NCBI GenBank assembly: GCA_951812925.1
Contig: OX638368.1
Location: forward strand, 68,844,569-68,908,568
Origin: Calliopum simillimum
Taxonomy: Eukaryota > Arthropoda > Insecta > Diptera > Lauxaniidae
Length of the DNA: 64,000 nt
Reading direction: 5' to 3'
Position numbers and translations under genes: made by a program. This document shows positions 23,049 to 34,330 of this stretch, piece by piece (the stretch's first letter is position 1; every line of letters starts with the position of its first letter). The notes under the pieces were generated by a model. It was not told the origin of the DNA. It saw only the letters and a program-made list of their open reading frames with translations, and searched no databases.

Positions 23049-24541
23049 GGGTTAGATTGGGTTAGAATGGGGCCTTAAGCCGTCGCTAATTCATTGGATA
23101 TATACGGCAATTATTAGACCGATATTGTCATATGGTAGTGTAGTATGGTGGCCATACCTTGAAATACAAAATAATGTGAAAGAATTGGAAAAAATACAAA
23201 GATTGGCCCTTTTAAGAATAACTGGAGCTATGAAAACTACTCCAACAAAATCTTTGGAAGTTATATTGAATGTCCTGCCAATAGGTCTCTATATTAGAGA
23301 AAAGGCTGCCGTAACATCTGTTAGACTAAATCAGACCTATAATTTCAACAGATTAAGCTATGGGCACACAACCATTTTGCCAGAAATAAGTCAGACAGAT
23401 TACATTAAAGCTTACACAGATTTTAGTAAAAGCATAAAAGCCCAATATCCCACACTTGAACAATGGGAGAACAAGAATGTCCTTAATGATACCACTTTAG
23501 AAGTATATACGGATGGTTCTAAAATGGACATAGGAACTTGTTGCGGAATCTTCAGTCAACCAATTAATATCTCAGAGTCGGTAAAAATATCTGATAATTG
23601 TTCTGTATTTCAAGCGGAAATATTTGCGATAGCAGAGGCGGCAAGGTTGATATCGATGAGGGATATATCACCTACCGATATAACCATTTACATCGATAGT
23701 CAAGCTGCCATTAAAGCTCTGCAAAATAGGAATATAAGATCTGAGGTAGTCAGCCGTTGTCGCAGAGAGCTTCAGGTTCTTAATGAACAACACAATGTAG
23801 AACTGTGCTGGGTACCCGGTCATAAAAATATTCAAGGAAATGAAAAGGCAGATGAGTTAGCTAGGAGTGGTTCATTATTGCCTACAGAGAATATTAATCA
23901 TATTGTTAAACCACCAATGTCACACGATTGCAAGATAATTTCAGATAAAATGGTTTTGGAGATGATGAGGCGATGGGGCAACTCGACCCATTATCAAACG
24001 ACCAAAACTATTTATAACACTCCTAAGATAAGGTTTACTAAATTGCTTTTAAAGTGCAGCAAGAGTGAATTAAAGTCTTTTATATCAGTAGTTACAGGGC
24101 ATAATACGCTATGCAGGCACCTGGGACGGATGGGGTTTGAGACTGACGATCTTTGTAGATGGTGTGGAGACAGCGACGTGGAAGAGGATAGTCAACATTA
24201 TCTTTGCCAGTGCCCTGCACTTGCAAAAACAAGATTTAAAATATTTGGATCCTTCTTTTTTCAGGATATGCGAGAACTTATGGAGATAGACCCCGCTAAG
24301 ATCCTGAAATACATCAAGGCATCAAAATGGGAACAGAGAACACGAATAGTAACCAACAACCAATGAATAAGCTTCAATAAGACTGTATAAAACTGTATAA
24401 AATATACTGAATTTAATTAATTGTATTGTATCATAGAACTATGTACCGTATTTTAAGAGGGATCACAATGGACCAGCAGAATGGTCTAAGTGGAAGTTGG
24501 CTTGCATATATGCCAACGATGCCCTCGCAACCTAACCTAAC
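23049..24541 (+). mobile_element. 5'-truncated LOA/I-group LINE with target-site duplication
   Basis: The 10-bp CTTGTCGGTT is repeated at 23039-23048 and 24542-24551. The related repeat near 13940 shows the site before insertion. The insert holds the end of ORF2 and a ~165-bp 3' UTR that ends in CCTAACCTAACC. Confidence 0.88.
23056..24366 (+). CDS. LINE ORF2 C-terminal part with RNase H and zinc knuckle (partial)
   Basis: The frame is open from 23056 without a stop to TGA/TAA at 24366, about 436 residues. It starts in the RT thumb region (HWIYTAIIRPILSYGSVVWW). An RNase H domain follows: YTDGSKMDIG (Asp), VFQAEIFAIAEA (Glu), IYIDSQAAIKAL (Asp), WVPGHKNIQGNEKADELA (His, Asp). A CCHC knuckle (CRWCGD...HYLCQC) and a basic C-terminus end it. 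An RNase H after the RT is typical of the I/LOA superfamily (LOA, Bilbo, Trim). Long open frame and intact catalytic residues suggest a young insertion, but it has no start or RT core, so it is a dead-on-arrival copy. Confidence 0.85.
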   Translation: MGLEWGLKPSLIHWIYTAIIRPILSYGSVVWWPYLEIQNNVKELEKIQRLALLRITGAMKTTPTKSLEVILNVLPIGLYIREKAAVTSVRLNQTYNFNRLSYGHTTILPEISQTDYIKAYTDFSKSIKAQYPTLEQWENKNVLNDTTLEVYTDGSKMDIGTCCGIFSQPINISESVKISDNCSVFQAEIFAIAEAARLISMRDISPTDITIYIDSQAAIKALQNRNIRSEVVSRCRRELQVLNEQHNVELCWVPGHKNIQGNEKADELARSGSLLPTENINHIVKPPMSHDCKIISDKMVLEMMRRWGNSTHYQTTKTIYNTPKIRFTKLLLKCSKSELKSFISVVTGHNTLCRHLGRMGFETDDLCRWCGDSDVEEDSQHYLCQCPALAKTRFKIFGSFFFQDMRELMEIDPAKILKYIKASKWEQRTRIVTNNQ

Positions 24542-24744
24542 CTTGTCGGTTTTTATATTTTTATTGAGATTATTCAGTAAAATAAAATACTTAAATATGC
24601 ACATCCGCCATATTGAATCAAACACCAATCAGATAATTTTTTTTGCTACGTATTTTTTTTTCATATTTTTTTTTTTTCATTTGTCCCTGGAAAGTTTTAC
24701 AAAAACCGCAATACTGTATTTATCTGAAAAAAATATGTATACAT

Positions 24745-25399
24745 TAGACTGCTTCATATTTTTTTTTTTTTTGCTTCCGATTTGCTTTCCAAAAAGTTTT
24801 TTTGTTAAAAGGATCGAAACTAAAAATTCTGGGGCAAGGAGAGCCCATAATATTAATATGTATTTACTGGTTGCGCATCGTATTCCTTTGTTTTAAGAGT
24901 ACTCTTCTAAACTTTTTTGTACATATCTCGTGAAAGCGAAGACGCAGACCAATAAGACTGCTATCATTAGAAAGAGCATGAAATTTATCATAAGTTTATA
25001 TTTTTTTTTCGTAAATATGTCACTTCGGTAGTTTTTAAGCTTCCAAAGTTTAAAATCGTTTCAAAACTTGAAAAAACTATGTTTAGTTTTAAAGCGAAAT
25101 ATTTTGCATTCAAAACGATTTTAAACTTCAAAAGCTAAAAACTAATGAAGTGGCATGTTTACGAAAAAAATTATTATAAACTTTTTTATGAAAAATTTCA
25201 TGCTCTTTCTAATTGTCTGCGTCTTCTCTTTCACGTGATATGTACTCTTTCACACTTATAACAAAGAAATACGATGCGCCACCAGTAAATATTAATATTA
25301 TGGGCTCTCCTTGCTCCAGAATTTTTAGTTTCTATCGTTTTAACAAAAAAACTTGTTGGAAAGCAAATCGGAAGCAAAAAAAAATTATGAAGCAGTCTA
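24745..25399. mobile_element. Foldback element, TAGACTGCTTCAT termini
   Basis: Arms ~24745-25020 and ~25130-25399 are long inverted repeats (GACTGCTTCAT, GAGAGCCCATAATATTAATA, AAGAGCATGAAATTT), with a short centre that is itself palindromic (AAAACGATTTTAAACTT). TA at both edges may be the target duplication. Two antiparallel open frames over the arms are mirror images and not genes. Confidence 0.75.
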
Positions 25400-26118
25400 G
25401 TATACATAAATATCTCCATTTGTTTTTGAGTCAAAATTTTTAAATAGAAGCACACGACAAAAATTTAACAACAAAAAAAATACGCACAGATTAACTTAAA
25501 CAAAAAAAATTTTGAGTTCAAAAGCAGAAAATGTCCCTAAATGTAGGCTTCAAGTCCCTAATCTGGCAATGGTAACATAACTATACCGTCATAATATATT
25601 TGACAGCGTTTTTGGCTCAAACTTCAAAGTAGGTAAATAAATGCAAAAAATTGGCTATTTAACATTAATTAATGCAATGTTTTTTTCAGAAACAGACGAC
25701 GCGTATGTACACAAAAAATGCAGTTCCAAAAATTTTTATGGAAATGTTTTTATGCTATATACGAAGGTTTCCGAAGACTACCTAAAGTCTTCATAGTCAA
25801 ACGAAGAATATCTAGGTATATGAGAGAGAAAAACTCAATGACGAACTATCAACAGATAGTTTTTTCGAATACCGGAAGGGTTCATAGCCAAAACGCAGAA
25901 TATCTAAGCATACGAGAGGGAAAAATCTATCGCGAACTATCAACAAATTTCAACTGATAGTTTTTTGGAATACCCGAAGATTCCCGAACGTCACCCGAAG
26001 GCTTCATAGCCAAAACGAACAATATATAGGTATACGAGAGGGAAAAAATCTATGGCGGACTATCAACAAACCTTAACTGATAGCTTCCCGTGACACACGA
26101 AGAATATACATAAAGATA

Positions 26119-26513
26119 CACTACCCAACGGGAAACGGAAGCGCATTGAAACGACTTTAGTTGCGCTTCTAGGGAAGCAAGAAGCTGCTTCCAGTGCTGT
26201 TCTCACTGCTTATCTTTTTAAACACAGCATGTCCTAGCGGAGATGCACATCTTCAGAAGCACATGAAATACGCTTCAAATACGCTTCCGTAGAAGCACAC
26301 ATTTGGAAGCATGAAATACGCTTCCGTAGAAGTTTTACAAAATTTTAAGTTCCATTTCAAAAAACTATTTTTTTTCTGTAAGTTTTGGTAGATTTATTAA
26401 CTTTTATAAGCAATATAAAAAATATAGAATCTGAAAAATTTTGTATGCTACCAGAGATGTGCTTCTATTGCGCCCTTTTTGGAAGCAACTTCATTTCTTC
26501 CCGTTGGGTAGAG
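26119..26513. mobile_element. 395-bp MITE with CTACCCAACGGGAA termini
   Basis: The ends CACTACCCAACGGGAA and (inverse) CTCTACCCAACGGGAA match except for one base, and AGATA flanks both sides (26114-26118, 26514-26518). The interior has many GAAGC/GCTTC motifs. The 3152-bp duplication begins inside it at 26444, so only its right end recurs at 29596-29665. Confidence 0.65.
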
Positions 26514-26601
26514 AGATAACATCTATGGCGAACTATGGCGAACAATAAGCCTTAATTGATAGTTTTTTGGAACCCCCGAAGGTCACCAGAAGGCTTCATA
26601 G

Positions 26602-27033
26602 TAGGGGTGGAAATAAGAAAAAGTTATTACTGCAGAATTTTTTTTGGGTTTTATTTGCAATTTTTAGCAAAATTTTTTTAATGTCTTATTCAAGTGATTA
26701 ATATTAAATATTAATATTAAATAACAGATATCATGGCAATGGTTCAATTTAAAATTTATAGCGAAATTTTCTTCGAATGCATTTATAAAAATATGTTTAA
26801 AGTAGAGTTGCCGAGTACTTATTGTGGTTGCTACATTTTAGCCCAAATTGGTGAGGTTAGACAACTAAAACAACGGTTATAAGCGAAATAAAATGAGTAT
26901 TTAGTTTCAACGATTAACGCAAAACAAAGTACATAATATGAATTTGGGTGAAAATTATTATTACAATTTTTTACAATATTCTGAAGTTATTACTGCAGAA
27001 ATATGGTATTACTACAGCTTATTTCAATGCCTG
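26602..27033. mobile_element. 432-bp non-autonomous hAT element with 8-bp duplication
   Basis: The left end TAGGGGTGGAAATAAG and right end CTTATTTCAATGCCTG are inverted repeats with a few mismatches. CTTCATAG is duplicated at 26594-26601 and 27034-27041. GTTATTACTGCAGAA occurs near both ends in the same orientation. No ORF. A duplicate is at 29754-30185. Confidence 0.85.
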
Positions 27034-27140
27034 CTTCATAGTCAAAACGAAGAATATCTAGATGAACTAGAGGCAAAACATCTAAGGCGAACTACTAACA
27101 AGCCTTAATTGATAATTCCTGGGACACCCCAGCTATGCTA

Positions 27141-27620
27141 TTACCTTTCAAATGGTGTATTAAATGATGATGTGTGATTAATTTTAACAAAAACATAATT
27201 GCAAGTTGCTATTGATTTTGGTATGTAACTGACATTTTTGTTGTGATGCATAACTCTTGATCGTGCTATTGCGAAATGTTTTCTTAGTTTATTAAGTGTT
27301 TTATCAGTTGAAAATCTATTGTTGTTAGACACAATTAGTTCTCCAGGTACTCTTAACGTTTGTCCGTGAACTAGTTCTGCAGGATAGCATTTCAAATCTT
27401 CTTTGACAAAATTACGTAAGCCTAATAAAATGAATGGTAATAATTGTGACCAGTGAATAGAATCACTAGAGGTTTTTATAGCAGTTTTAAGTTGACGATG
27501 GAATTTTTATATCATTCGATTCGCTTTTGGGTGATATGGAGAAGTGTATATTTTATTTGACCCCAAAAATTTGGTTAGTTCGCTTGAAAGCCTTGAAATT
27601 GTGTGCCTTTATCTGCAGTA
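27141..27620 (-). pseudogene. Ty3/gypsy integrase fragment (first copy)
   Basis: The minus strand encodes TADKGTQFQGF (catalytic Asp), SNKIYTSPYHPKANRMI with a stop where the catalytic Glu is expected, FHRQLKTAIK, WSQLLPFILLGLRNFVKED, and CYPAELVHGQTLRVPGE. This is the integrase core end and linker of a gypsy element, 5' and 3' truncated. It abuts a foldback element at ~27620-27657. Confidence 0.85.
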
Positions 27621-27656
27621 TTATTTATTTATTTATTGTAACTGACTATAAAATCT

Positions 27657-29402
27657 TATAACACTATGCAACAAATGAGTAAAAATTTTTTCCCCAGGGA
27701 ATGCCATTATTCATTTTATATGTAAAATGGGCTGTTGATTCCGAAAATCGCATTACTTTTTTTTTATTTCGTGTCGTTTTCGAGATATCGGTCATTTTCG
27801 GTTTTTGGACCAAAAAAAAAAGATAGTTCCATTTAAATACAAATATCTCAAGAACCAATGTTTGTATTCAAACGTTTTATATGTCATATTAAAGGTAATT
27901 AAATTACCTACAAAATCACTTTTGGGTTGGTTTGTTAGTTTCGGCGAAATAAATTGATTTCTAAAACAACATTTTTTTTTTTTTCGAAAAAATTAACAAA
28001 AAATCAAAATCAACTGCAGATTTATACAAGAAGAAATAACTTTTTTATATTTTTTTTTTGTATCATAGACTAGATATTTGTGAAGAAAATAACATACCAC
28101 TTAAAAAAATCCTTGGAAAAATGCAAAAGTTGTATACAATTCATTGAAAAGTTACCAAAATGCGTTTTTCCCTATTTTTTTCGTTTTTTTGTAATAAACT
28201 GTTCGATAATTAAAACTTTTTGTAAAACACATGAGAAAATCCAAAAAATTCTTAAAGAAGGCGTTAAAAAAAATAACCGTGTCTCGTCGTTTTTCTCCAG
28301 CACGTCAGATTTTTTTTTAATCGATTTTTGAAGTTTTTTAATACACTGTACATAAAAAATACCAAAATAGCGCATTCTTGTGTTAAATCGATGAATTTGA
28401 CTATATGATCCTTACATTTGAGGTGTGTTATGTGTTCAGTAAACTTTTGCAGGATATTACGAGGAATATTTTTGTAGAAAATTTTAACCCTCTAAGACCC
28501 TTACAAGTGGGTCATTTTGACCCCCCCACATTTAGGTCAAAATGACCCACATGTGGGTGTTTTAGAGGGTTTAAATTGTTTACAAAAATATTCCCCGCAG
28601 TACCCTGCATAAGTTTACTGAACACATAATACACCTCAAATGTAAGGATCATATAGTTAAATTCATCGATTTAACACAAGAATGCGCTATTTTGCTATTT
28701 TTCATGTACAGTGGATTAAAAAACTTCAAAAATCGATTAAAATAAATCGGACGTGCTGGAGAAAAACGACGAGACACGGATATTTTTTTTCAGCGCCTAC
28801 TTTAAGAATTTTTTGGATTTTCTCATGTGTTTTACAAAAAGTTTTAATTATCGAACAGTTTATTACAAAAAAACGAAAAAAATAGGGAAAACGCATTTTG
28901 GTAACTTTTCAATGAATTGTATACAACTTTTGCATTTTTCCAAGGATTTTTTTAAGTGGTATCCTTTTTTCTTCACAAATATATAGTCTATGATGCAAAA
29001 AAAAAAAAATTATAAAAAAGTTATTTCTTCTTTTATAAATCTGCAGTTGATTTTGATTTTTTGTTAATTTTTTCGAAAAAAAAAAATGTTTTTTTTAGAA
29101 ACCAATTTATTTCGCCGAAACTAACAAACCAACCAAAAAGTGATGTGAATATCATTTGTAGGTAATTTAATTACCTTTAATATGACATATAATACATTTG
29201 AATACAAACATTAATTCTTGAGATATTTGTATTTAAATGGAACTATCTTATTTTTTGGTTCGAAAACCGAAAATGACCGATATCTCGAAAACGACACGAA
29301 AAAAATAAAAATAACGCGATTTTCGGAATCAGCAGCCCATTTTACATATGAAATGGATAGTGGCATTCACTGGGAGATTTGGCTGTTGCATAGTGTAATT
29401 AA
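27657..29402. mobile_element. ~1.75 kb foldback element (first copy)
   Basis: Two arms of ~850 bp (27657-28500 and ~28560-29402) are inverted copies: CACTATGCAACA / TGTTGCATAGTG at the ends, ATATGTAAAATGGGCTG, CGAGATATCGGTCATTTTCG, GGTAATTAAATTACC. The centre at ~28490-28575 is a palindrome of GTGGGTCATTTTGACCC. Four open frames of 60-80 codons on the arms mirror each other and are not genes. A third, diverged copy is at 48540-49830. Confidence 0.85.
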
Positions 29403-30292
29403 AATAGATCAAGCACTAGCTGGCAAGGCTTTCAGCTTGAATCTTACAAATCTAATTGAGTTACTTAAGTAGATTGCAAGTGGGTCACTTTGTAGTTCGA
29501 TTCGGAAGTCATTTCTATTCGAATACCGAATCCACTTCATTCTCCTTAAATTGTTAGGATTGGCTTGCGTAAATATTTTTGAAAAACAGCACTACTATGC
29601 TACCAGAGATGTGCTTCTATTGCGCCCTTTTTGGAAGCAACTTCATTTCTTCCCGTTGGGTAGAGAGATAACATCTATGGCGAACTATGGCGAACAATAA
29701 GCCTTAATTGATAGTTTTTTGGAACCCCCGAAGGTCACCAGAAGGCTTCATAGTAGGGGTGGAAATAAGAAAAAGTTATTACTGCAGAATTTTTTTTGGG
29801 TTTTATTTGCAATTTTTAGCAAAATTTTTTTAATGTCTTATTCAAGTGATTAATATTAAATATTAATATTAAATAACAGATATCATGGCAATGGTTCAAT
29901 TTAAAATTTATAGCGAAATTTTCTTCGAATGCATTTATAAAAATATGTTTAAAGTAGAGTTGCCGAGTACTTATTGTGGTTGCTACATTTTAGCCCAAAT
30001 TGGTGAGGTTAGACAACTAAAACAACGGTTATAAGCGAAATAAAATGAGTATTTAGTTTCAACGATTAACGCAAAACAAAGTACATAATATGAATTTGGG
30101 TGAAAATTATTATTACAATTTTTTACAATATTCTGAAGTTATTACTGCAGAAATATGGTATTACTACAGCTTATTTCAATGCCTGCTTCATAGTCAAAAC
30201 GAAGAATATCTAGATGAACTAGAGGCAAAACATCTAAGGCGAACTACCAACAAGCCTTAATTGATAATTCCTGGGACACCCCAGCTATGCTA

Positions 30293-30772
30293 TTACCTTT
30301 CAAATGGTGTATTAAATGATGATGTGTGATTAATTTTAACAAAAACATAATTGCAAGTTGCTATTGATTTTGGTATGTAACTGACATTTTTGTTGTGATG
30401 CATAACTCTTGATCGTGCTATTGCGAAATGTTTTCTTAGTTTATTAAGTGTTTTATCAGTTGAAAATCTGTTGTTGTTAGACACAATTAGTTCTCCAGGT
30501 ACTCTTAACGTTTGTCCGTGAACTAGTTCTGCAGGATAGCATTTCAAATCTTCTTTGACAAAATTACGTAAGCCTAATAAAATGAATGGTAATAATTGTG
30601 ACCAGTGAATAGAATCACTAGAGGTTTTTATAGCAGTTTTAAGTTGACGATGGAATTTTTATATCATTCGATTCGCTTTTGGGTGATATGGAGAAGTGTA
30701 TATTTTATTTGACCCCAAAAATTTGGTTAGTTCGCTTGAAAGCCTTGAAATTGTGTGCCTTTATCTGCAGTA
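30293..30772 (-). pseudogene. Ty3/gypsy integrase fragment (duplicated copy)
   Basis: Same sequence as 27141-27620, one silent base change apart in the stretch compared, as part of the second 3152-bp unit. Confidence 0.85.
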
Positions 30773-30808
30773 TTATTTATTTATTTATTGTAACTGACTA
30801 TAAAATCT

Positions 30809-32554
30809 TATAACACTATGCAACAAATGAGTAAAAATTTTTTCCCCAGGGAATGCCATTATTCATTTTATATGTAAAATGGGCTGTTGATTCCGAAAAT
30901 CGCATTACTTTTTTTTTATTTCGTGTCGTTTTCGAGATATCGGTCATTTTCGGTTTTTGGACCAAAAAAAAAAGATAGTTCCATTTAAATACAAATATCT
31001 CAAGAACCAATGTTTGTATTCAAACGTTTTATATGTCATATTAAAGGTAATTAAATTACCTACAAAATCACTTTTGGGTTGGTTTGTTAGTTTCGGCGAA
31101 ATAAATTGATTTCTAAAACAACATTTTTTTTTTTTTCGAAAAAATTAACAAAAAATCAAAATCAACTGCAGATTTATACAAGAAGAAATAACTTTTTTAT
31201 ATTTTTTTTTTGTATCATAGACTAGATATTTGTGAAGAAAATAAGATACCACTTAAAAAAATCCTTGGAAAAATGCAAAAGTTGTATACAATTCATTGAA
31301 AAGTTACCAAAATGCGTTTTTCCCTATTTTTTTCGTTTTTTTGTAATAAACTGTTCGATAATTAAAACTTTTTGTAAAACACATGAGAAAATCCAAAAAA
31401 TTCTTAAAGAAGGCGTTAAAAAAAATAACCGTGTCTCGTCGTTTTTCTCCAGCACGTCAGATTTTTTTTTAATCGATTTTTGAAGTTTTTTAATACACTG
31501 TACATAAAAAATACCAAAATAGCGCATTCTTGTGTTAAATCGATGAATTTGACTATATGATCCTTACATTTGAGGTGTGTTATGTGTTCAGTAAACTTTT
31601 GCAGGATATTACGAGGAATATTTTTGTAGAAAATTTTAACCCTCTAAGACCCTTACAAGTGGGTCATTTTGACCCCCCCACATTTAGGTCAAAATGACCC
31701 ACATGTGGGTGTTTTAGAGGGTTTAAATTGTTTACAAAAATATTCCCCGCAGTACCCTGCATAAGTTTACTGAACACATAATACACCTCAAATGTAAGGA
31801 TCATATAGTTAAATTCATCGATTTAACACAAGAATGCGCTATTTTGCTATTTTTCATGTACAGTGGATTAAAAAACTTCAAAAATCGATTAAAATAAATC
31901 GGACGTGCTGGAGAAAAACGACGAGACACGGATATTTTTTTTCAGCGCCTACTTTAAGAATTTTTTGGATTTTCTCATGTGTTTTACAAAAAGTTTTAAT
32001 TATCGAACAGTTTATTACAAAAAAACGAAAAAAATAGGGAAAACGCATTTTGGTAACTTTTCAATGAATTGTATACAACTTTTGCATTTTTCCAAGGATT
32101 TTTTTAAGTGGTATCCTTTTTTCTTCACAAATATATAGTCTATGATGCAAAAAAAAAAAAATTATAAAAAAGTTATTTCTTCTTTTATAAATCTGCAGTT
32201 GATTTTGATTTTTTGTTAATTTTTTCGAAAAAAAAAAATGTTTTTTTTAGAAACCAATTTATTTCGCCGAAACTAACAAACCAACCAAAAAGTGATGTGA
32301 ATATCATTTGTAGGTAATTTAATTACCTTTAATATGACATATAATACATTTGAATACAAACATTAATTCTTGAGATATTTGTATTTAAATGGAACTATCT
32401 TATTTTTTGGTTCGAAAACCGAAAATGACCGATATCTCGAAAACGACACGAAAAAAATAAAAATAACGCGATTTTCGGAATCAGCAGCCCATTTTACATA
32501 TGAAATGGATAGTGGCATTCACTGGGAGATTTGGCTGTTGCATAGTGTAATTAA
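30809..32554. mobile_element. ~1.75 kb foldback element (duplicated copy)
   Basis: Identical in structure to 27657-29402 within the second 3152-bp unit. One base differs near 31246. Confidence 0.85.
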
Positions 32555-32747
32555 AATAGATCAAGCACTAGCTGGCAAGGCTTTCAGCTTGAATCTTACA
32601 AATCTAATTGAGTTACTTAAGTAGATTGCAAGTGGGTCACTTTGTAGTTCGATTCGGAAGTCATTTCTATTCGAATACCGAATCCACTTCATTCTCCTTA
32701 AATTGTTAGGATTGGCTTGCGTAAATATTTTTGAAAAACAGCACTAC

Positions 32748-33239
32748 TATTTGTCAAATGTCAAATACAAAACCAAAAAGGCAAAAATTATATAAAAAAA
32801 AAGAAATTGAGAGTAACAATTGTTTGAATTCGAACAGATTTATTTACGAATCGGTCTACAGGGTGAACCCCTCAGGCTTTTATATATTTATCCATTAAAG
32901 TTATATTGTCTTTATATACATTTTTTAATAAATCTATTGGTAAAGTATTTTTAAATATATTTTTTCGGGTTATATAGTAATAGAGATGTGGTTTATGGAT
33001 GATGGAACATTGCAAAACTGGTAGCTGGGTGCGCTAGTACCCCAAAGAAGGTGCTCATGGGAGAATTTTGTGTGGTTCTGCACGTAGGCGAATAAAAAGA
33101 TGGATAAAGTGTTTCTTTCCGCTGGTGTTGATGGACACACAGCGATGATTATAGGTCGACCAGTCAGCAGGCAGTAATGAAATGAACTTTTGTAAGCAAT
33201 TCAAAAATTAAAACCAATCGCTGGCAGTAACCATAACAA
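32748..33239. other. Unassigned sequence between duplication and gypsy 3' end
   Basis: No clear gene is visible. The minus strand of ~32830-33000 has a stretch resembling a LINE C-terminus (KNIFKNTLPIDLLKNVYKDN), but it is too short and interrupted to call. Confidence 0.35.
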
Positions 33240-33502
33240 AAAAAAGCCCTTCGTATATGAAGATTTATTTAAATGTTCACATGTATTTGTTAGAGTTGAT
33301 GCGGTAAAGACAACGTTACAAGCACCTTATGTCGGACCATTTCTTGTCACGGAACGAAAAGAAAAAATGTTTAAGCTAGTAATGAATGGAGTCGAAAAAT
33401 AAGTATGTATCCATTGACCGACTCAAACCAGCGTTTATTCTTAATCAAGATTTAAAAACTGTTGGCTTCCAAACGGATGTTTGAATCTTCGGAGGGGAGT
33501 AA
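33240..33502 (+). pseudogene. Ty3/gypsy integrase C-terminus and polypurine tract
   Basis: The plus strand reads CSHVFVRVDAVKTTLQAPYV, GPFLVTERKEKMFKL, then a stop and HRLKPAFI, the usual end of insect gypsy pol. GGAGGGGAG (~33491-33499) is a polypurine tract directly before the LTR. Confidence 0.8.
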
Positions 33503-33727
33503 TGTGGAGACACTTGCTATTGCTAAATCCACTTGTTAAATTTATACTGTTTTATCTACTTGTTAAAATTATATTTAATTTTTGATTTGTCATAAAATTA
33601 TTTTAATTTTCATGTTTTTTCAAAAATTAAATTCATTACTGAAAATTTATAAAATAAAAATCACATTAACGATTTCTTCGTTAAACATTTATATAAATAT
33701 ATTGTTTGGATTTAATTAAATATCCAA
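33503..33727 (+). mobile_element. Gypsy LTR
   Basis: It starts TGTGGAGACAC directly after the polypurine tract and ends near TATCCA. TGGTGACCCCG follows at 33731 and resembles a primer-binding site. A polypurine tract upstream and a PBS-like sequence downstream of the same LTR suggest it once sat between two internal regions. The partner LTR is not seen. The end is approximate. Confidence 0.55.
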
Positions 33728-33744
33728 AAGTGGTGACCCCGCTC

Positions 33745-33975
33745 AAAATCAGTCATCAGTTAGAGAATGTTATAGAGTTCTTCAACATCATTTGGGTCCT
33801 TATGAGCGTCTAACTGAGCGCACTATTCTTAACACCATCACCAGATTTCGAAGCAATTTTACTATTAGTCATTCATCATTCAACCAGAGTGCATAGAGCC
33901 CGTAATTTAGAGAACATTGCTGCAGAAGCAGAGTGTTCGTTAAAATCGTAAACAATCCATTCGTCGCCGATCTCA
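33745..33975 (+). pseudogene. IS630/Tc1-related transposase N-terminal remnant
   Basis: The plus strand reads SVRECYRVLQHHLGPYERLT, ERTILNTITRFRSNF and, after a frameshift, KQSIRRRSQAL. This resembles the HTH region of insect DDE_3-type transposases (helix-turn-helix DUF4817 family), recognised from memory. It stops where the RTE-related block begins. Confidence 0.55.
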
Positions 33976-34323
33976 GGCTTTGTATGTATTCTCCTTTAAC
34001 TCCTAGGAGGAGCATAGGGCCAGCTTTAAGCTTATAACTTACTGCGTGGGGCGTTGCCGAGAAGATTATACTAATGAAGCATGGATCGAAAAACGATGGG
34101 AAATAACTCTCCAAGTGGTACCCACCAGAGTGTGGTTAATCCACCTGCCTCGGCAGCATGCACATCGGATTTGGAGGTGCAAGAAACATGCATAGTTAGG
34201 AATGATTCTCCTATAACTGGAACCAATATGGTTTCTCAAAATTTTAAAATCCTTTCGATGAAAACTCGAACACGCATCGGCTCTTGGAATGTCCGAACTC
34301 TAAATGATGATCTCAGGCTTTAG
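33976..34323 (+). pseudogene. RTE-clade LINE 5' fragment
   Basis: ATG at 34081 opens 80 codons ending KTRTRIGSWNVRTLNDD, the first motif (WNVRTL) of an RTE-type APE endonuclease. The same sequence recurs at 59331, where it is preceded by a longer 5' region. A 33-bp block at 33979-34011 is the exact inverse of 59540-59572. It is cut off right after the first endonuclease motif. Confidence 0.75.
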
Positions 34324-34330
34324 GCATCTC

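Larger units (their letters stand above)
22967..25740. mobile_element. Second copy of the GGCGTGATAAC composite repeat (inverted)
   Basis: 22967-23048 plus 24542-24744 plus 25400-25740 match, in reverse, the element at 11915-14003 (GGTTTTAGATAGTA, TTACAAAAACCGCA, CTAAATGTAGGCTTCAAGTC, GACGACGCGTATGTAC). It is interrupted by the LOA LINE and by a foldback at 24745, but lacks the two RGGGAATG MITEs. The terminal motif is lost at the 25740 side. Confidence 0.65.
25745..27120. repeat. ~100-125-bp tandem repeat array, split by two MITEs
   Basis: About five monomers share CTTCATAGYCAAAACGAAGA, ATACGAGAGGGAAAAA, GCGAACTATCAACAA and TTAACTGATAGTTTTTTGGA. They start near 25764, 25876, 25985, 26514 (partial) and 27034. 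Insertions at 26119 and 26602 break the array. Part of it is copied again in the 3152-bp duplication. Confidence 0.7.
26444..32747. repeat. 3152-bp tandem duplication, nearly identical copies
   Basis: 26444-29595 and 29596-32747 are consecutive copies at an offset of 3152. Comparing the two by eye I found only about three differences (near 27090/30248, 27318/30470 and 28094/31246). Each unit holds the end of a MITE, part of the tandem array, a hAT MITE, a gypsy integrase fragment, a ~1.75 kb foldback and ~190 bp of flank. Unit edges do not fall at element ends, so this is segmental duplication, very recent, or an assembly artefact. Confidence 0.95.

Noticed and set aside
25745..27120. CRISPR-like array of repeats and spacers
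   Set aside because: Monomers are contiguous, ~110 bp and diverged, without unique spacers; the genome is eukaryotic.
28080..28986. Several 60-80 codon frames (also at 31232-32138, 39183-39920, 48532-49679)
   Set aside because: They lie on foldback arms and mirror each other on the opposite strand; low complexity, no conserved domain.
26444..32747. Pair of long terminal repeats
   Set aside because: The 3152-bp units are directly adjacent with no internal region, no TG...CA ends and no target duplication.
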